Assembly (NCBI RefSeq): GCF_021458635.1
Contig: NZ_JAIRDQ010000008.1
Span: 277,431 to 341,430, forward strand
Direction of reading: 5' to 3'
From: Bradyrhizobium monzae
Lineage (GTDB): Bacteria > Pseudomonadota > Alphaproteobacteria > Rhizobiales > Xanthobacteraceae
DNA: 64,000 nucleotides
Position 1 is the first letter of the stretch. The number at the start of each line of letters is the position of its first letter. The position numbers were made by a program, and so were the translations under genes. Of the stretch, positions 43,354 through 52,422 are shown in pieces. A model generated the notes under the pieces. That model saw only the letters and a list, made by a program, of their open reading frames with translations, had not been told where the DNA came from and ran no database searches.

Positions 43354-44213
43354 GCAGCGCTGCGACGCCGCCCGACACCGTGACATTCTGCGCCGACCTT
43401 GTGCGCAATCACGACTTTCCGCGTTATGCTGCGACCCTGTTCGCGCCCGCTGCCGAACGTCGGGCGCTGCTGGCGCTCTACGCCTTCAACGTCGAGATCG
43501 TCCGGGTCCGCGACCAGGTGAGCCAGCCCTTGCCCGGCGAAATCCGCTTTCAATGGTGGACCGATCTGCTCTCGGGCCTTGTCCACGGCAGCGCCGAGGG
43601 CAATCCGGTGGCGGCCGAGCTGTTGCGCGCGACCCGCGATTTTGATCTGCCGGTCGAACCGTTGTCGCTGCTCGTCGACGAGCATCAGTTCGATCTCTAC
43701 AACGATCCGATGCCGACCATGACGGCGCTGGAAGGCTATCTGGCGGCGACCTCTTCGGCCTTGTCCGCACTCGCGGCCCGGGTCATGGGCGAAGCTTCGG
43801 ATGCGACCGAGCACCTCGCGCGGCACGCGGGGTTGGCGCAGGGCATCGCGCAGGTGATCGCGAACCTGCCGCGGGACTCCGCCCATCGACAATTGTTCCT
43901 GCCGCAGCAATTTCTGACCAGCCATGGCTGTGACGTCGAGGATGTGTTTGCCGGCAAACAGACGCCCCATCTCAATGCCGTGCTGGACCAGCTCATGGAC
44001 GAAGCTCGGCAGCATCTGACGACGGCCTCGTCGCTGCTGGCGCAGGTGGCGCCGCCGGCGCGGGCTGCGTTCCTGCCGCTGAGCCAGGCGCGGGCCGATC
44101 TCGATCGCCTGTCTCGGCCGGGGCGCAATCCCTTCGCGCCGCAGCCGGTGTCGCGGTTGCGCACGCTGTGGACGCTGTGGCGGGCTTCACGATCCCGGGA
44201 ATTTACCAAATAG
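43350..44213 (+). CDS. Squalene/phytoene synthase-like protein (NDUFAF6-like)
   Basis: 287 residues with the all-helical isoprenoid synthase fold (LLALYAFNVEIVRVRDQVSQ, LPGEIRFQWWTDLL, FDLYNDPMPTMTALEGYL). I do not see the two Asp-rich DXXXD catalytic motifs in canonical form, as in the eukaryotic complex I factor NDUFAF6. Coupling to the Mth938 gene brings together homologues of two complex I assembly factors. It may be non-catalytic; a small prenyl transferase role cannot be excluded. Confidence 0.82.
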   Translation: MSSAATPPDTVTFCADLVRNHDFPRYAATLFAPAAERRALLALYAFNVEIVRVRDQVSQPLPGEIRFQWWTDLLSGLVHGSAEGNPVAAELLRATRDFDLPVEPLSLLVDEHQFDLYNDPMPTMTALEGYLAATSSALSALAARVMGEASDATEHLARHAGLAQGIAQVIANLPRDSAHRQLFLPQQFLTSHGCDVEDVFAGKQTPHLNAVLDQLMDEARQHLTTASSLLAQVAPPARAAFLPLSQARADLDRLSRPGRNPFAPQPVSRLRTLWTLWRASRSREFTK

Positions 44214-44258
44214 CGGTTGGCTTATCGCCCGAGGTGGTCAAATGCTCTATGCTGTCCC

Positions 44259-45503
44259 ATGGCTGAATGGTCCCAAACCGCAATCCCCGATCTGAGCGGC
44301 CTTCCGGTCGCACCGGGCGACATTCAAGCTGCAGCCGAGATTATCCGCGGCGCTGTGGTCGAAACGCCCTGCAGCTACAGCCGGACGCTGAGCAATATCT
44401 GCGGCTGCGAGCTCTGGCTCAAATTCGAGAACCTCCAATTCACCTCCTCGTTCAAGGAGCGGGGCGCGCTGAACCGGCTCACGGCGCTGACGCCGGACGA
44501 GCGTGCGCGCGGCGTCGTCGCCATGTCGGCGGGCAATCACGCGCAGGGTGTAGCCTATCACGCCAAGCGGCTCGGCATTCCCGCCACGATCGTCATGCCT
44601 GTGGGCACGCCGATGGTGAAGGTCGAGAATACCAGGCATCACGGCGCCGAGGTGGTCGTCACCGGCGCGACGCTGGAGGAGGCGGCTGCGTTTGCGCGAA
44701 GTCACGGCGAAGCCCGCGGCATGATATTCGTCCACCCCTACGACGACCCGCTTGTCATCGCGGGGCAGGGTACAGTCGGTCTGGAGATGATGAAGGCCGT
44801 GCCGGAGCTCGACACGCTGGTCGTCCCGATCGGCGGCGGTGGCCTGATCAGCGGCATCGCGATTGCGGCGAAATCGATCAAGCCGTCGTTGCGGATCCTG
44901 GGTGTCGAAGCCTGGCTCTATCCCTCGATGTACAATGCCGTCCATGGCGGCAATCTGCCGGCACGCGGCGATACGCTCGCTGAAGGCATCGCGGTCAAAT
45001 CGCCGGGCAAGATCACCACTGAAATCGTCCGCAGCCTGGTCGACGACATCGCGCTCGTCAACGAAGCCGAGCTCGAGCGTGCAGTCGCAACTCTGATCTC
45101 GATCGAGAAGACGGTCGTCGAGGGCGCCGGCGCTGCGGGTCTTGCGGCGATTATGTCCGATCCCACGCGCTTCGCTGGCGAGAAGGTTGGTCTGGTCCTG
45201 AGCGGCGGCAACATCGACACAAGGTTGATCGCCTCGGTGCTGACGCGCGAGCTCGCGCGTGAGGGGCGGCTGACGCAGCTCTCGCTCGATATTCCTGACC
45301 GACCGGGCCAGTTGGCCGCGGTCGCCGCGCTGCTGGCCGAAGCCGGCGCCAACATCATCGAAGTCTCGCACCAGCGGACCTTCTCGGACCTGCCGGCCAA
45401 GGCGACGCTGCTGCAATTGGTCATCGAGACCCGCGACAGCGCCCATCTTGACGAGGTCATGGCCAAGCTCAGCGCATCCGGACTGAGCGCGCGCTGCACC
45501 TGA
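44259..45503 (+). CDS. Threonine ammonia-lyase (threonine dehydratase) with ACT domain
   Basis: 414 residues. It deaminates L-threonine to 2-oxobutyrate, the entry to isoleucine synthesis. The PLP Lys is in QFTSSFKERGALNRL and the phosphate-binding loop is PIGGGGLISGIA. The C-terminal ACT domain begins SLDIPDRPGQLAAVAALLAE and is probably a regulatory site. The length and single ACT domain fit the shorter IlvA/TdcB-type enzymes. ATG 44259 was preferred to an upstream start. Confidence 0.93.
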   Translation: MAEWSQTAIPDLSGLPVAPGDIQAAAEIIRGAVVETPCSYSRTLSNICGCELWLKFENLQFTSSFKERGALNRLTALTPDERARGVVAMSAGNHAQGVAYHAKRLGIPATIVMPVGTPMVKVENTRHHGAEVVVTGATLEEAAAFARSHGEARGMIFVHPYDDPLVIAGQGTVGLEMMKAVPELDTLVVPIGGGGLISGIAIAAKSIKPSLRILGVEAWLYPSMYNAVHGGNLPARGDTLAEGIAVKSPGKITTEIVRSLVDDIALVNEAELERAVATLISIEKTVVEGAGAAGLAAIMSDPTRFAGEKVGLVLSGGNIDTRLIASVLTRELAREGRLTQLSLDIPDRPGQLAAVAALLAEAGANIIEVSHQRTFSDLPAKATLLQLVIETRDSAHLDEVMAKLSASGLSARCT

Positions 45504-45517
45504 GCAGACGCGGCCCG

Positions 45518-47071
45518 CTACTCCGGCAGCCCAGCTGCACGAAGTGCCTCGCCAAGGGACGAGGCGAGCGCCGGCGCGCAGTTGACCCCCTTAAATTGAC
45601 GGCTGTAGCGAAACGCAGGATGGAGCTCGAGCACCTGTGCGGCTGCCGCTCGGGCCTCCTGCAACCGTCCAAGCTTCGCGAGAGCGGCGGTCAACTGAAC
45701 ATAAGTGATGCTGTGGCGGGGATTGGCTTGAACTGCGCGGTAGGCGGCGCGGCACGCCTCTTCATATCTGCCGCGATGGAAATGCCCCATCGCCTGCGCA
45801 TCGAATGCGGCGAAAGCCCAGGAATCGAACGGGCTAAGCCGCATGCCTCGTTCGCTCCATTCGATGGCGCGGTCGGAATCCCCGCTCCAAGCGAGCATCA
45901 CGCTGCCGAGAATGTAGGTCAGCGCCGATGATGGGCTGATGGCGAGTGCGGCGTCGAGCGCGGTGAATGCCGCCGAGCGATCGTGCCCATCCATGCCGAT
46001 CGAAAAACCCGCCAGTGTGAGCGCAAGGGTGTCATCCTGCCCATAAGTGATCGCTGAGCGCGCATGGCGGATGGACGCCAATCGATCGACCTCCTGCAAG
46101 CCCGCCCGAAGGAACAGGCAGTGGTGGCACATCGCGGCGTTGCCATACGCCAGCGCATAATCAGGTTCGAGCGCGATTGAACGTTCGAGCAGCACGAGCG
46201 CCTGTGCGACCTGTTTCGGCATGCCGGAATCAACGTCCGGCTGGGCTCGCAGGACGAGGTCATAGGCATCGAGGCTCTCGGGCCGCTTGCGTTTGACCCG
46301 GTTGATCTCGGCGCGCCGCAGGCTCGGCGCGATCGCACCGACGACCGACAGGGCAATGTCGTCCTGGAGTGCGAAAAAATCCTCGGACCGGCGATCGTAG
46401 CGTTCGGCCCATAAATGCATCCCGGTCGCGGCATCGATCAACTGACCGGTGATGCGCACGGTCGTGCCGGTCTTTCGGACGCTTCCTTCAAGCACATACC
46501 GCACGCCAAGCTCGTAGCCGACCTGCTTCACGTCGACCGCATGGCCCTTGTAAGCGAACGTCGAATTCCGCGCGATCACGAACAGCCAGTTGATGCGCGA
46601 CAGGCCGGTGATGATGTCGTCGACCATCCCATCGGCAAAATAATCCTGCGCCGCATCGCCGCTCAGGTTTGCAAAGGGCAACACCGCGATGGACGGCCGG
46701 TCGGGCAATGCCAGAGGCCGCGCATCCGAGGCTGCGGATATGCGATCCGGATCGGACGTCGCCATGGCCGGACCGACATAGCGATAGCCGCGCCGCGGCA
46801 GAGTCTCGATCCAGCACGCTTCTCCGGAAATGTCCGCCAGCGTGCGCCGTATCGCGGCGATCTGGACGGTCAGGTTGCTGCCTTCGATCGCTTGGGCTGG
46901 CCACGCCGCCTCGATCAAGTCGTCTTTGGACACCGGCGCGCCGGTCCGCCGAACGAGCAACGCCAACAGCAACACAGCGCGCCGACCGAGCGGGGTCGGC
47001 TCGACACCGTGGAAAAGGAGCCCCGCGTCGGCGTCGAGGCGAAATGGACCAAATTCAAGGATCGTGGCCAT
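45518..47071 (-). CDS. Winged-helix regulator with TolB-like and TPR domains (CadC-like)
   Basis: 517 residues. An OmpR/CadC-type winged helix occupies 1-100 (RRAVLLLALLVRRTGAPVSK, then WIETLPRRGYRYV). It is followed by a TolB-like domain (SIAVLPFANLSGDAAQDYFA through GVRYVLEGSVRKTG) and TPR repeats to the C-terminus. This arrangement is common in Bradyrhizobium. No TM helix is clear, unlike CadC. It is divergent from a cupin gene, a possible target. Confidence 0.87.
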   Translation of the reverse strand: MATILEFGPFRLDADAGLLFHGVEPTPLGRRAVLLLALLVRRTGAPVSKDDLIEAAWPAQAIEGSNLTVQIAAIRRTLADISGEACWIETLPRRGYRYVGPAMATSDPDRISAASDARPLALPDRPSIAVLPFANLSGDAAQDYFADGMVDDIITGLSRINWLFVIARNSTFAYKGHAVDVKQVGYELGVRYVLEGSVRKTGTTVRITGQLIDAATGMHLWAERYDRRSEDFFALQDDIALSVVGAIAPSLRRAEINRVKRKRPESLDAYDLVLRAQPDVDSGMPKQVAQALVLLERSIALEPDYALAYGNAAMCHHCLFLRAGLQEVDRLASIRHARSAITYGQDDTLALTLAGFSIGMDGHDRSAAFTALDAALAISPSSALTYILGSVMLAWSGDSDRAIEWSERGMRLSPFDSWAFAAFDAQAMGHFHRGRYEEACRAAYRAVQANPRHSITYVQLTAALAKLGRLQEARAAAAQVLELHPAFRYSRQFKGVNCAPALASSLGEALRAAGLPE

Positions 47072-47197
47072 CGCCGAAGAAGGGCATATTTCGGAGGTTT
47101 TTTGCAAGTTTTCCGAACGGCTTCACGACTTTCCGGTCCGGCCGGATCATCATGACAGGAGATTCAGGCAAAGCCATTGCGAGCTATGGAGAGGCAC

Positions 47198-47659
47198 ATG
47201 AACGCGAAAGCGGTGATCCGCCGACCCGGCGAGACCAAGGGAGTCATGCTGCGCGGCGAGCCGATGGCCTTCCTGGTAACCGGGAAAGACACCAAGCACA
47301 CGAGCATGTTCGACTGGATGATCCCGGCCGGGTTCGCCACGGGCCGGCACGTTCATCGTGTGCAGGAAGAGACCTTCTACATGCTCGAAGGGGAATGCCA
47401 ATGGCACGTCGCCGAAGAGGTCGTCCGGGCTACGGCGGGGACTTTCCTCTTCATTCCACCCGGCGTCCCCCATAACATCACCAATGTGAGCGATAAGCCT
47501 GCGCGCGTGCTCATGACAGTGTCCCCGCCGGGGCACGAACATTACTTCGAAGAGCTGGCCAGTCTGACCGGCAGCGGAACGCCTGACGCGAAGGCCATCA
47601 GCGAGTTGCGCGCGCGCTTCGATACCGACCAGTTATCAGCGCTGACGACGAGGCCCTGA
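47198..47659 (+). CDS. Cupin-domain protein
   Basis: 153 residues with GGAGAGG before ATG 47198. The cupin motif 1 is in GRHVHRVQEETFYMLEGECQ (His, His, Glu metal ligands) and motif 2 is in FIPPGVPHNITNVSDKP. It is a single-domain metal-binding beta barrel; the substrate is unknown. It is divergent from the CadC-like regulator, a frequent arrangement for regulator and target. Confidence 0.85.
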   Translation: MNAKAVIRRPGETKGVMLRGEPMAFLVTGKDTKHTSMFDWMIPAGFATGRHVHRVQEETFYMLEGECQWHVAEEVVRATAGTFLFIPPGVPHNITNVSDKPARVLMTVSPPGHEHYFEELASLTGSGTPDAKAISELRARFDTDQLSALTTRP

Positions 47660-47684
47660 GGTCCGCCCGAGCGCGTGCGCCATG

Positions 47685-48884
47685 TTAGGGGGGCGCCAAA
47701 CCCGCGAGGTGGGCGATCAGCCGGTCGATCTCGGCCTCCGTGTTGTAGTAGTGCGGCGATGCCCGCACGACCACCGGAAGCGCGCGGACTTCCGCGTCGA
47801 TGCGGGTGCTCGACGGATGTGACGCACCGATGGTAATGCCGGCCGCAGCGGCGCTGGCGACGATCGTGTCCGCCTCACGCCCCTCCATCGTGAAGCTGAC
47901 GATGGCGCCTGGCGCGCGGCCAAGGTCGCGAATGGTGATGCCGGGAACCGAGACGAGGCCGCTGCGAAGGCGGTCCGCCAGCAGGCGGCAGCGCTGCTCG
48001 ATCGGTCCAAGGCCGATCGCGAGGGCGTAGTCGACGGCCGCGCCGAGCCCAAGCCGCGCCGCATAATTGTTCTCCCAGGTCTCGAACCGGCGCGCATCGT
48101 CGCGGAGCTGGTATTGATCTCGCGACACCCACGGCGCCGCAAAATGGTCGATCATCGGCGGCTCAAGCTTTTGCAGCAGCGGCCTGCGGACGTAAAGGAA
48201 GCCGGTGCCGCGCGGGCCGCGCAGGAATTTGCGCCCCGTGGCTGACAGCATGTCACAGCCGATGGCTTCGACGTCGACCGGCATCTGGCCGACCGCCTGG
48301 CAGGCATCGAGCAAATAGGGAATGCCGCGTGCGCGCGCGATCTTGCCGACGGCCGCCGCGGGATTGACCAGGCCGCCATTGGTCGGAACCCAGGTGATGG
48401 CAATGAGCTTCACACGGTCATCGATCATGCGTTCGAGTGCCTCGGTGTCGAGTTCGCCGCTGGCATCGCTCGGCGCCACGTCGATGACCGCGCCTGTCCG
48501 TTTGGCGACCTGAAGGAATGCGACGTAGTTGGCGGCGTACTCTGCCTCGGCGGTCAGGATCCGGTCTCCTGCGCGAAACGGCAGCGCATAAAAAGCCATC
48601 TGCCAAGCGACGGTCGCGTTCTCCATGAGCGCGATTTCGTCGGGGGCGGCATTCAGCAGGCGTGCCACCGAGGCGTAGACCGCATCAAGCCGCTCGGACT
48701 CGCGGTCGGCGGCGGCGTAGCCTCCAATCTCGCTCTCGAGATCGATATGCTGCTTCATCGATGTGACAACGGCCGCCGGCATGAGCGCCGCGCCGGCATT
48801 GTGGAGGTAGGCGAGCCGGCAGGCGGCCGGCGTATCGGCGCGGATCTGGTCGATGTCGATCACGTGTGTCTCCGCGTCCTGCAA
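47685..48884 (-). CDS. Class V aminotransferase-fold PLP enzyme
   Basis: 399 residues. The PLP Lys is in SATGRKFLRGPRGTGFLYV at about 220 and the PLP-binding Asp and His region lies in LLDACQAVGQMPVD. This resembles the cysteine desulfurase/isopenicillin epimerase-like subgroup rather than IscS, because the catalytic Cys loop of IscS is absent. The substrate is unknown. It is followed on the same strand by a CAP-domain gene. Confidence 0.85.
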   Translation of the reverse strand: MQDAETHVIDIDQIRADTPAACRLAYLHNAGAALMPAAVVTSMKQHIDLESEIGGYAAADRESERLDAVYASVARLLNAAPDEIALMENATVAWQMAFYALPFRAGDRILTAEAEYAANYVAFLQVAKRTGAVIDVAPSDASGELDTEALERMIDDRVKLIAITWVPTNGGLVNPAAAVGKIARARGIPYLLDACQAVGQMPVDVEAIGCDMLSATGRKFLRGPRGTGFLYVRRPLLQKLEPPMIDHFAAPWVSRDQYQLRDDARRFETWENNYAARLGLGAAVDYALAIGLGPIEQRCRLLADRLRSGLVSVPGITIRDLGRAPGAIVSFTMEGREADTIVASAAAAGITIGASHPSSTRIDAEVRALPVVVRASPHYYNTEAEIDRLIAHLAGLAPP

Positions 48885-48953
48885 TCCTTGCGTATGAATT
48901 AGACATACCGAGGAACGCGAGCAAGATCGCGGCGAACCAAGCCCCGCTTGATC

Positions 48954-49517
48954 TCAGATGCAGAGGCCGAGCAGCTTGACATGGCAGTTGCCGGATTTGG
49001 GCTTGCTGGCGGACGTGACCTCGCGTTTCACGGCCACCAGCGGTTCGCTGTCCTTCTTGCCCTTGCCCTTGCCTGGCTTCGGCTCGTAATCGCCGGCAAT
49101 CACCATGGCCCAATAGGTGCGCTTGCCGCTGGCGGTCTTCGCGCTGGCGATCCCGACGCGGGAGGCGTTGTGCAGCAGCAGGTTCTTGCGGTGCCCGGAG
49201 GAATCGATCCACTGGCCGAGCGTCTTGTCGAAATTATCGTAGCCATAGGCAATGTTCTCGGCGGCGCGGCCCGCGCCTGATGGTGCGACGCGCTTGTTGA
49301 ACGGGCCGAGGGCGTCGTGGCTGAGATCATCCTTCGCCGCCATCGCACGGGCCTGGTCCATGGCAATGCGATCGAGGGTCGTGTCGCGTACGACGCGGCC
49401 CTCACCATGTTTCAGTCGAAAGCCGGAGATCTGTTCGGCGGGAGACTCCGCGGCCATCACGGGCGCGGCCGCCAGCAGCATGAGACCTGCGATCAGCAGG
49501 GCGGCGCGGCGCCTCAT
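48954..49517 (-). CDS. Exported CAP/SCP-domain protein
   Basis: 187 residues from ATG 49517 with a Sec signal (AALLIAGLMLLAAAPVMAA). The CAP core includes LDRIAMDQARAMAAKDDLSH, AENIAYGYDNFDKTLGQWID and SSGHRKNLLLHNASRVGIA (His of the CAP cavity). A Lys-rich tail follows. CAP proteins of bacteria (YkwD-like) are secreted and of unclear function. Confidence 0.88.
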   Translation of the reverse strand: MRRRAALLIAGLMLLAAAPVMAAESPAEQISGFRLKHGEGRVVRDTTLDRIAMDQARAMAAKDDLSHDALGPFNKRVAPSGAGRAAENIAYGYDNFDKTLGQWIDSSGHRKNLLLHNASRVGIASAKTASGKRTYWAMVIAGDYEPKPGKGKGKKDSEPLVAVKREVTSASKPKSGNCHVKLLGLCI

Positions 49518-49613
49518 GTGGTCCCCCAGCTCGTCATCGTTCCCCAAGTCAGCGTGATCTCCGGCTTCTCCACCGGCATTGTGGACGCTTCAAGGCGCGG
49601 CGCATCCAGTGGT

Positions 49614-50708
49614 CTAATTGGCGGGCAGGTCCGCCTCGAAGTTGAAGCGATCGCGTAGATTCTTGCGCTGCTCGAGGATGTCCTTGAGGAAGGCGCGGTC
49701 CTGATCGTTCTTCATCATCGGCTCGATCAGGTCGAGCTGGTTCATGGCGACCAGTTGCAGGATCTCGGTGCGCGGCATGCCGCTGGTGTCGCGCGGCAGC
49801 GCATGAACGACTTGAATGTGTTCCGGCGGCTTTGGCCCCTTGGCAGCCGTGAGCTCGTTGCGCAGCTGCCCTTCAAGCGCGGCCTGATCCGCCTCCACGA
49901 ACGCATAGAGCCCCACGCCCGAACGGCGGTCGGCAAAGGCGACGATGGCGGTGTCACGGACGGCGGGGTTTTGGCGGATCAACTCGGCCAGCACCGGCGC
50001 GTCATTGACGAGACGGCGGCCGCCGCCCTCGCGATCGGTGAAGTTGAAGAGGCCGCGGGTGATCGCGCGGTAGACCTTCTTTCCGGTGGCGAGCCATAAG
50101 CTCGCGGCGAAGGATTTTTTCGCGAGAATCTTTCGCTCGCGCGGCGTCAGCGCCTCGGGCGCGTAGGAGCGCTTGTGCTTGAGCAGATGCCGGAGATCTT
50201 CGTAGGCGAGGATGCGATAGAGTCGGCCGCGCCGGTTGAAGCAGGCCGCGAGCTGGAAGTCGGTCACATAGGCCCGCCCATCGCGGCCGACCAGCCAGTT
50301 CTGTTCCTTGGCGAGATCGTTGTGGCAGATGCCGGCGCGGCGCAGCCTTCGCAGCGCAGCCTTGGCCGTGCGGAAATAGGCGAGATCGCCGTGGGGTTTT
50401 GCCAGATGCAGCGCGACGCCGTCGACGAAGCCACGCGCAAGGGCGCGACGGCCGGCCCAGAGCAATTCAGGGCCGACATTGAGGCCTTTGGTGAGCGCCA
50501 GCGCGTGCTTCTCGCGCGCAAAAAGATGACGCGCCAGCAGGAACGACCACCACGGTACTTCATCGAGCCGCCGCAGCACCGCGTCGACCTCGCCACCGTC
50601 GGCGCGGAAGCGGCCGCGCTCGACAGTCGAGAACACGTCGCGCTTGAGCAGCACGCCCTCGGTCCAGCGCGCCGAGAGCACTGCGGCGTCGTCTTTCGGG
50701 AGACTCAT
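49614..50708 (-). CDS. Kinase-like (RIO/Kdo-type) domain fused to an AMP-binding C-terminal domain
   Basis: 364 residues from ATG 50708. The N-terminal half looks like an atypical kinase: HNDLAKEQNWLV fits the catalytic loop (HxDxxxxN) and VTDFQLA replaces DFG. The C-terminal third is like the small domain of acyl-AMP-forming enzymes (NPAVRDTAIVAFADRRSGVG, HALPRDTSGMPRTEIL). The catalytic Lys of SGKxxR is Met here, so it cannot adenylate on its own. The combination is unusual. It starts 7 nt after trmFO ends, same strand. Function unknown. Confidence 0.75.
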   Translation of the reverse strand: MSLPKDDAAVLSARWTEGVLLKRDVFSTVERGRFRADGGEVDAVLRRLDEVPWWSFLLARHLFAREKHALALTKGLNVGPELLWAGRRALARGFVDGVALHLAKPHGDLAYFRTAKAALRRLRRAGICHNDLAKEQNWLVGRDGRAYVTDFQLAACFNRRGRLYRILAYEDLRHLLKHKRSYAPEALTPRERKILAKKSFAASLWLATGKKVYRAITRGLFNFTDREGGGRRLVNDAPVLAELIRQNPAVRDTAIVAFADRRSGVGLYAFVEADQAALEGQLRNELTAAKGPKPPEHIQVVHALPRDTSGMPRTEILQLVAMNQLDLIEPMMKNDQDRAFLKDILEQRKNLRDRFNFEADLPAN

Positions 50709-50715
50709 CGAAAAC

Positions 50716-52143
50716 TCACGCGGCTGCAGCAATGCGCAAATGATCGGCGATCCAACGATCGAGATCGGCGAGCGCCAACGCACTCATCGCCTGCTTCTTG
50801 GCCACCGTCTTCTCGTTGCCGCGCAGCCGGGTGCCGTCGGGTTTCTTCGTCGGCGCGGTCGCTAGCGGCGGGAACAGGCCGAAGTTGATGTTCATCGGCT
50901 GGAACGAGCGTGTCCCCGGCTCGATGGTCTCGATATGGCCGCCGGTGATGTGGCCGAGCAGGGACCCGAGCGCCGTGGTGCCCGGCGGGCTCGCAAGCCG
51001 CTCGCCGCGCGCGTCGGCTGCGGCATAGAGGCCGGCGATCAGGCCGACGCTGGCGGATTCCACATAGCCTTCACAGCCCGTCATCTGGCCGGCAAAGCGC
51101 AGCCGCGGCTGCGCGCGCAGGCGCAACTGGTTGTCGAGCAGCTTTGGCGAATTGAGGAAGGTGTTGCGATGCAGGCCGCCGAGGCGGGCGAACTCGGCCT
51201 TCTCGAGCCCCGGAATGGTGCGGAAGATGCGCTGTTGCTCGCCGTATTTCAGTTTCGTCTGGAAGCCGACGATGTTGTAGAGCGTGCCGAGCTTGTTGTC
51301 CTGGCGCAGTTGCACGATGGCGTAGGACTTCGTGGCGGGATCGCGTGGATTGGTGAGGCCGACCGGCTTCATCGGGCCGTGGCGTAGGGTTTCTGGCCCG
51401 CGTTCCGCCATCACCTCGATCGGCAAGCAGCCGTCGAAATAGGGCGTGTTGGTCTCCCATTCCTTGAACTCGGTCTTCTCGCCTGCGATCAGGGCGGCGA
51501 CGAAGCCGTCATACTGCTCCTTGGTCATGGGGCAGTTGATGTAGTCCGCGCCGTTGCCGCCGGGGCCGACCTTGTCGTAGCGCGACTGAAACCAGGCCAC
51601 CGACATGTCGATGGATTCCCGGTGCACGATCGGCGCGATCGCGTCGAAGAAGGCGAGCGCGTTCTCGTCGGTCAGCTCGCGGATCGCATCCGCCAGCGGC
51701 GCGGAGGTGAGGGGGCCGGTCGCAACGATGACGTTGCTCCACTCGGCCGGCGGCAGGCCTTTGATCTCGCCGCGGGCGATCTCGATCAGCGGATGGTCGT
51801 TCAGCGCCTTGGTGACGGCGGACGAGAAGCCGTCGCGGTCGACGGCGAGCGCGCCGCCGGCGGGCACCTGGTTGGCGTCGGCTGCACGCATGATCAGCGA
51901 GTCGAGCCGACGCATTTCGGCGTGCAAAAGGCCGACTGCGTTGTTGGCGGCGTCGTCCGAGCGGAATGAATTGGAGCAGACGAGTTCGGCGAGCCCGTCG
52001 GTGCGGTGCGCCTCGGTCATGCGGTCGGGACGCATCTCGTGCAGCACCACGGGCACGCCTGATTTCGCCACCTGCCAGGCGGCTTCGGAACCGGCAAGGC
52101 CAGCTCCGACGACGTGCACAATGTTGGATAGGGGTCCTGTCAT
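50716..52143 (-). CDS. trmFO: Methylenetetrahydrofolate--tRNA-(uracil-5-)-methyltransferase TrmFO
   Basis: 475 residues. It forms m5U54 in the T-loop of tRNA using methylene-THF and FAD. The N-terminal FAD-binding site is VVGAGLAGSEAAWQVAK. Other family blocks are CSNSFRSDDAANNAVGLLH and ALGSLLGHITGGH near the C-terminus. The length is as expected. It is upstream of the kinase-like fusion gene, with 7 nt between them. Confidence 0.95.
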   Translation of the reverse strand: MTGPLSNIVHVVGAGLAGSEAAWQVAKSGVPVVLHEMRPDRMTEAHRTDGLAELVCSNSFRSDDAANNAVGLLHAEMRRLDSLIMRAADANQVPAGGALAVDRDGFSSAVTKALNDHPLIEIARGEIKGLPPAEWSNVIVATGPLTSAPLADAIRELTDENALAFFDAIAPIVHRESIDMSVAWFQSRYDKVGPGGNGADYINCPMTKEQYDGFVAALIAGEKTEFKEWETNTPYFDGCLPIEVMAERGPETLRHGPMKPVGLTNPRDPATKSYAIVQLRQDNKLGTLYNIVGFQTKLKYGEQQRIFRTIPGLEKAEFARLGGLHRNTFLNSPKLLDNQLRLRAQPRLRFAGQMTGCEGYVESASVGLIAGLYAAADARGERLASPPGTTALGSLLGHITGGHIETIEPGTRSFQPMNINFGLFPPLATAPTKKPDGTRLRGNEKTVAKKQAMSALALADLDRWIADHLRIAAAA

Positions 52144-52217
52144 GGGGCGGACAGGTAGCGCTTTTCGGCGGTCAGTGGAATCGCCGAGATCGAGTTTTCT
52201 GCCACCAGATGCGACAA

Positions 52218-52236
52218 CGCCCGCACGAGGCGGGCG
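52218..52236 (-). terminator. Hairpin after the DUF1127 gene
   Basis: Perfect 7-bp stem CGCCCGC / GCGGGCG with a 5-nt loop, read on the minus strand as a hairpin followed by TTGT. It is about 35 nt after the stop of the DUF1127 gene and upstream of trmFO. A short GTTCAG-GG-CTGAAC dyad lies just before it. Confidence 0.5.
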
Positions 52237-52269
52237 CTATCGGTTCGTCCGGTTCAGGGCTGAACAATA

Positions 52270-52422
52270 TCAGCCCTGATACTGACCGGCGGCAACGCGC
52301 GGGATGTCCGAGCGATCGAGGCCGATGTCGGCCAGTTCGCGATCGCTGAGCTGGGACAGCTCGGCAACATTGCGCTGATAGTCCCGGAAAGCCTGGATCA
52401 TGCGGATGAGCGAGAGCAGCAT
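52270..52422 (-). CDS. DUF1127 small protein
   Basis: 50 residues, with an excellent ribosome site (CAGGAGACTACCAATG). The C-terminal half LSDRELADIGLDRSDIPRVA is the DUF1127 signature, Arg/Asp-rich and helical. In other alphaproteobacteria short DUF1127 proteins affect phosphate, carbon or RNA-turnover regulation. The role here is unknown. It is followed by a hairpin terminator. Confidence 0.9.
   Translation of the reverse strand: MLLSLIRMIQAFRDYQRNVAELSQLSDRELADIGLDRSDIPRVAAGQYQG

Noticed and set aside
41812..43386. Minus-strand open frame of 524 codons
   Set aside because: Antisense to secF and the Mth938 gene; Arg/His/Gln-rich shadow.
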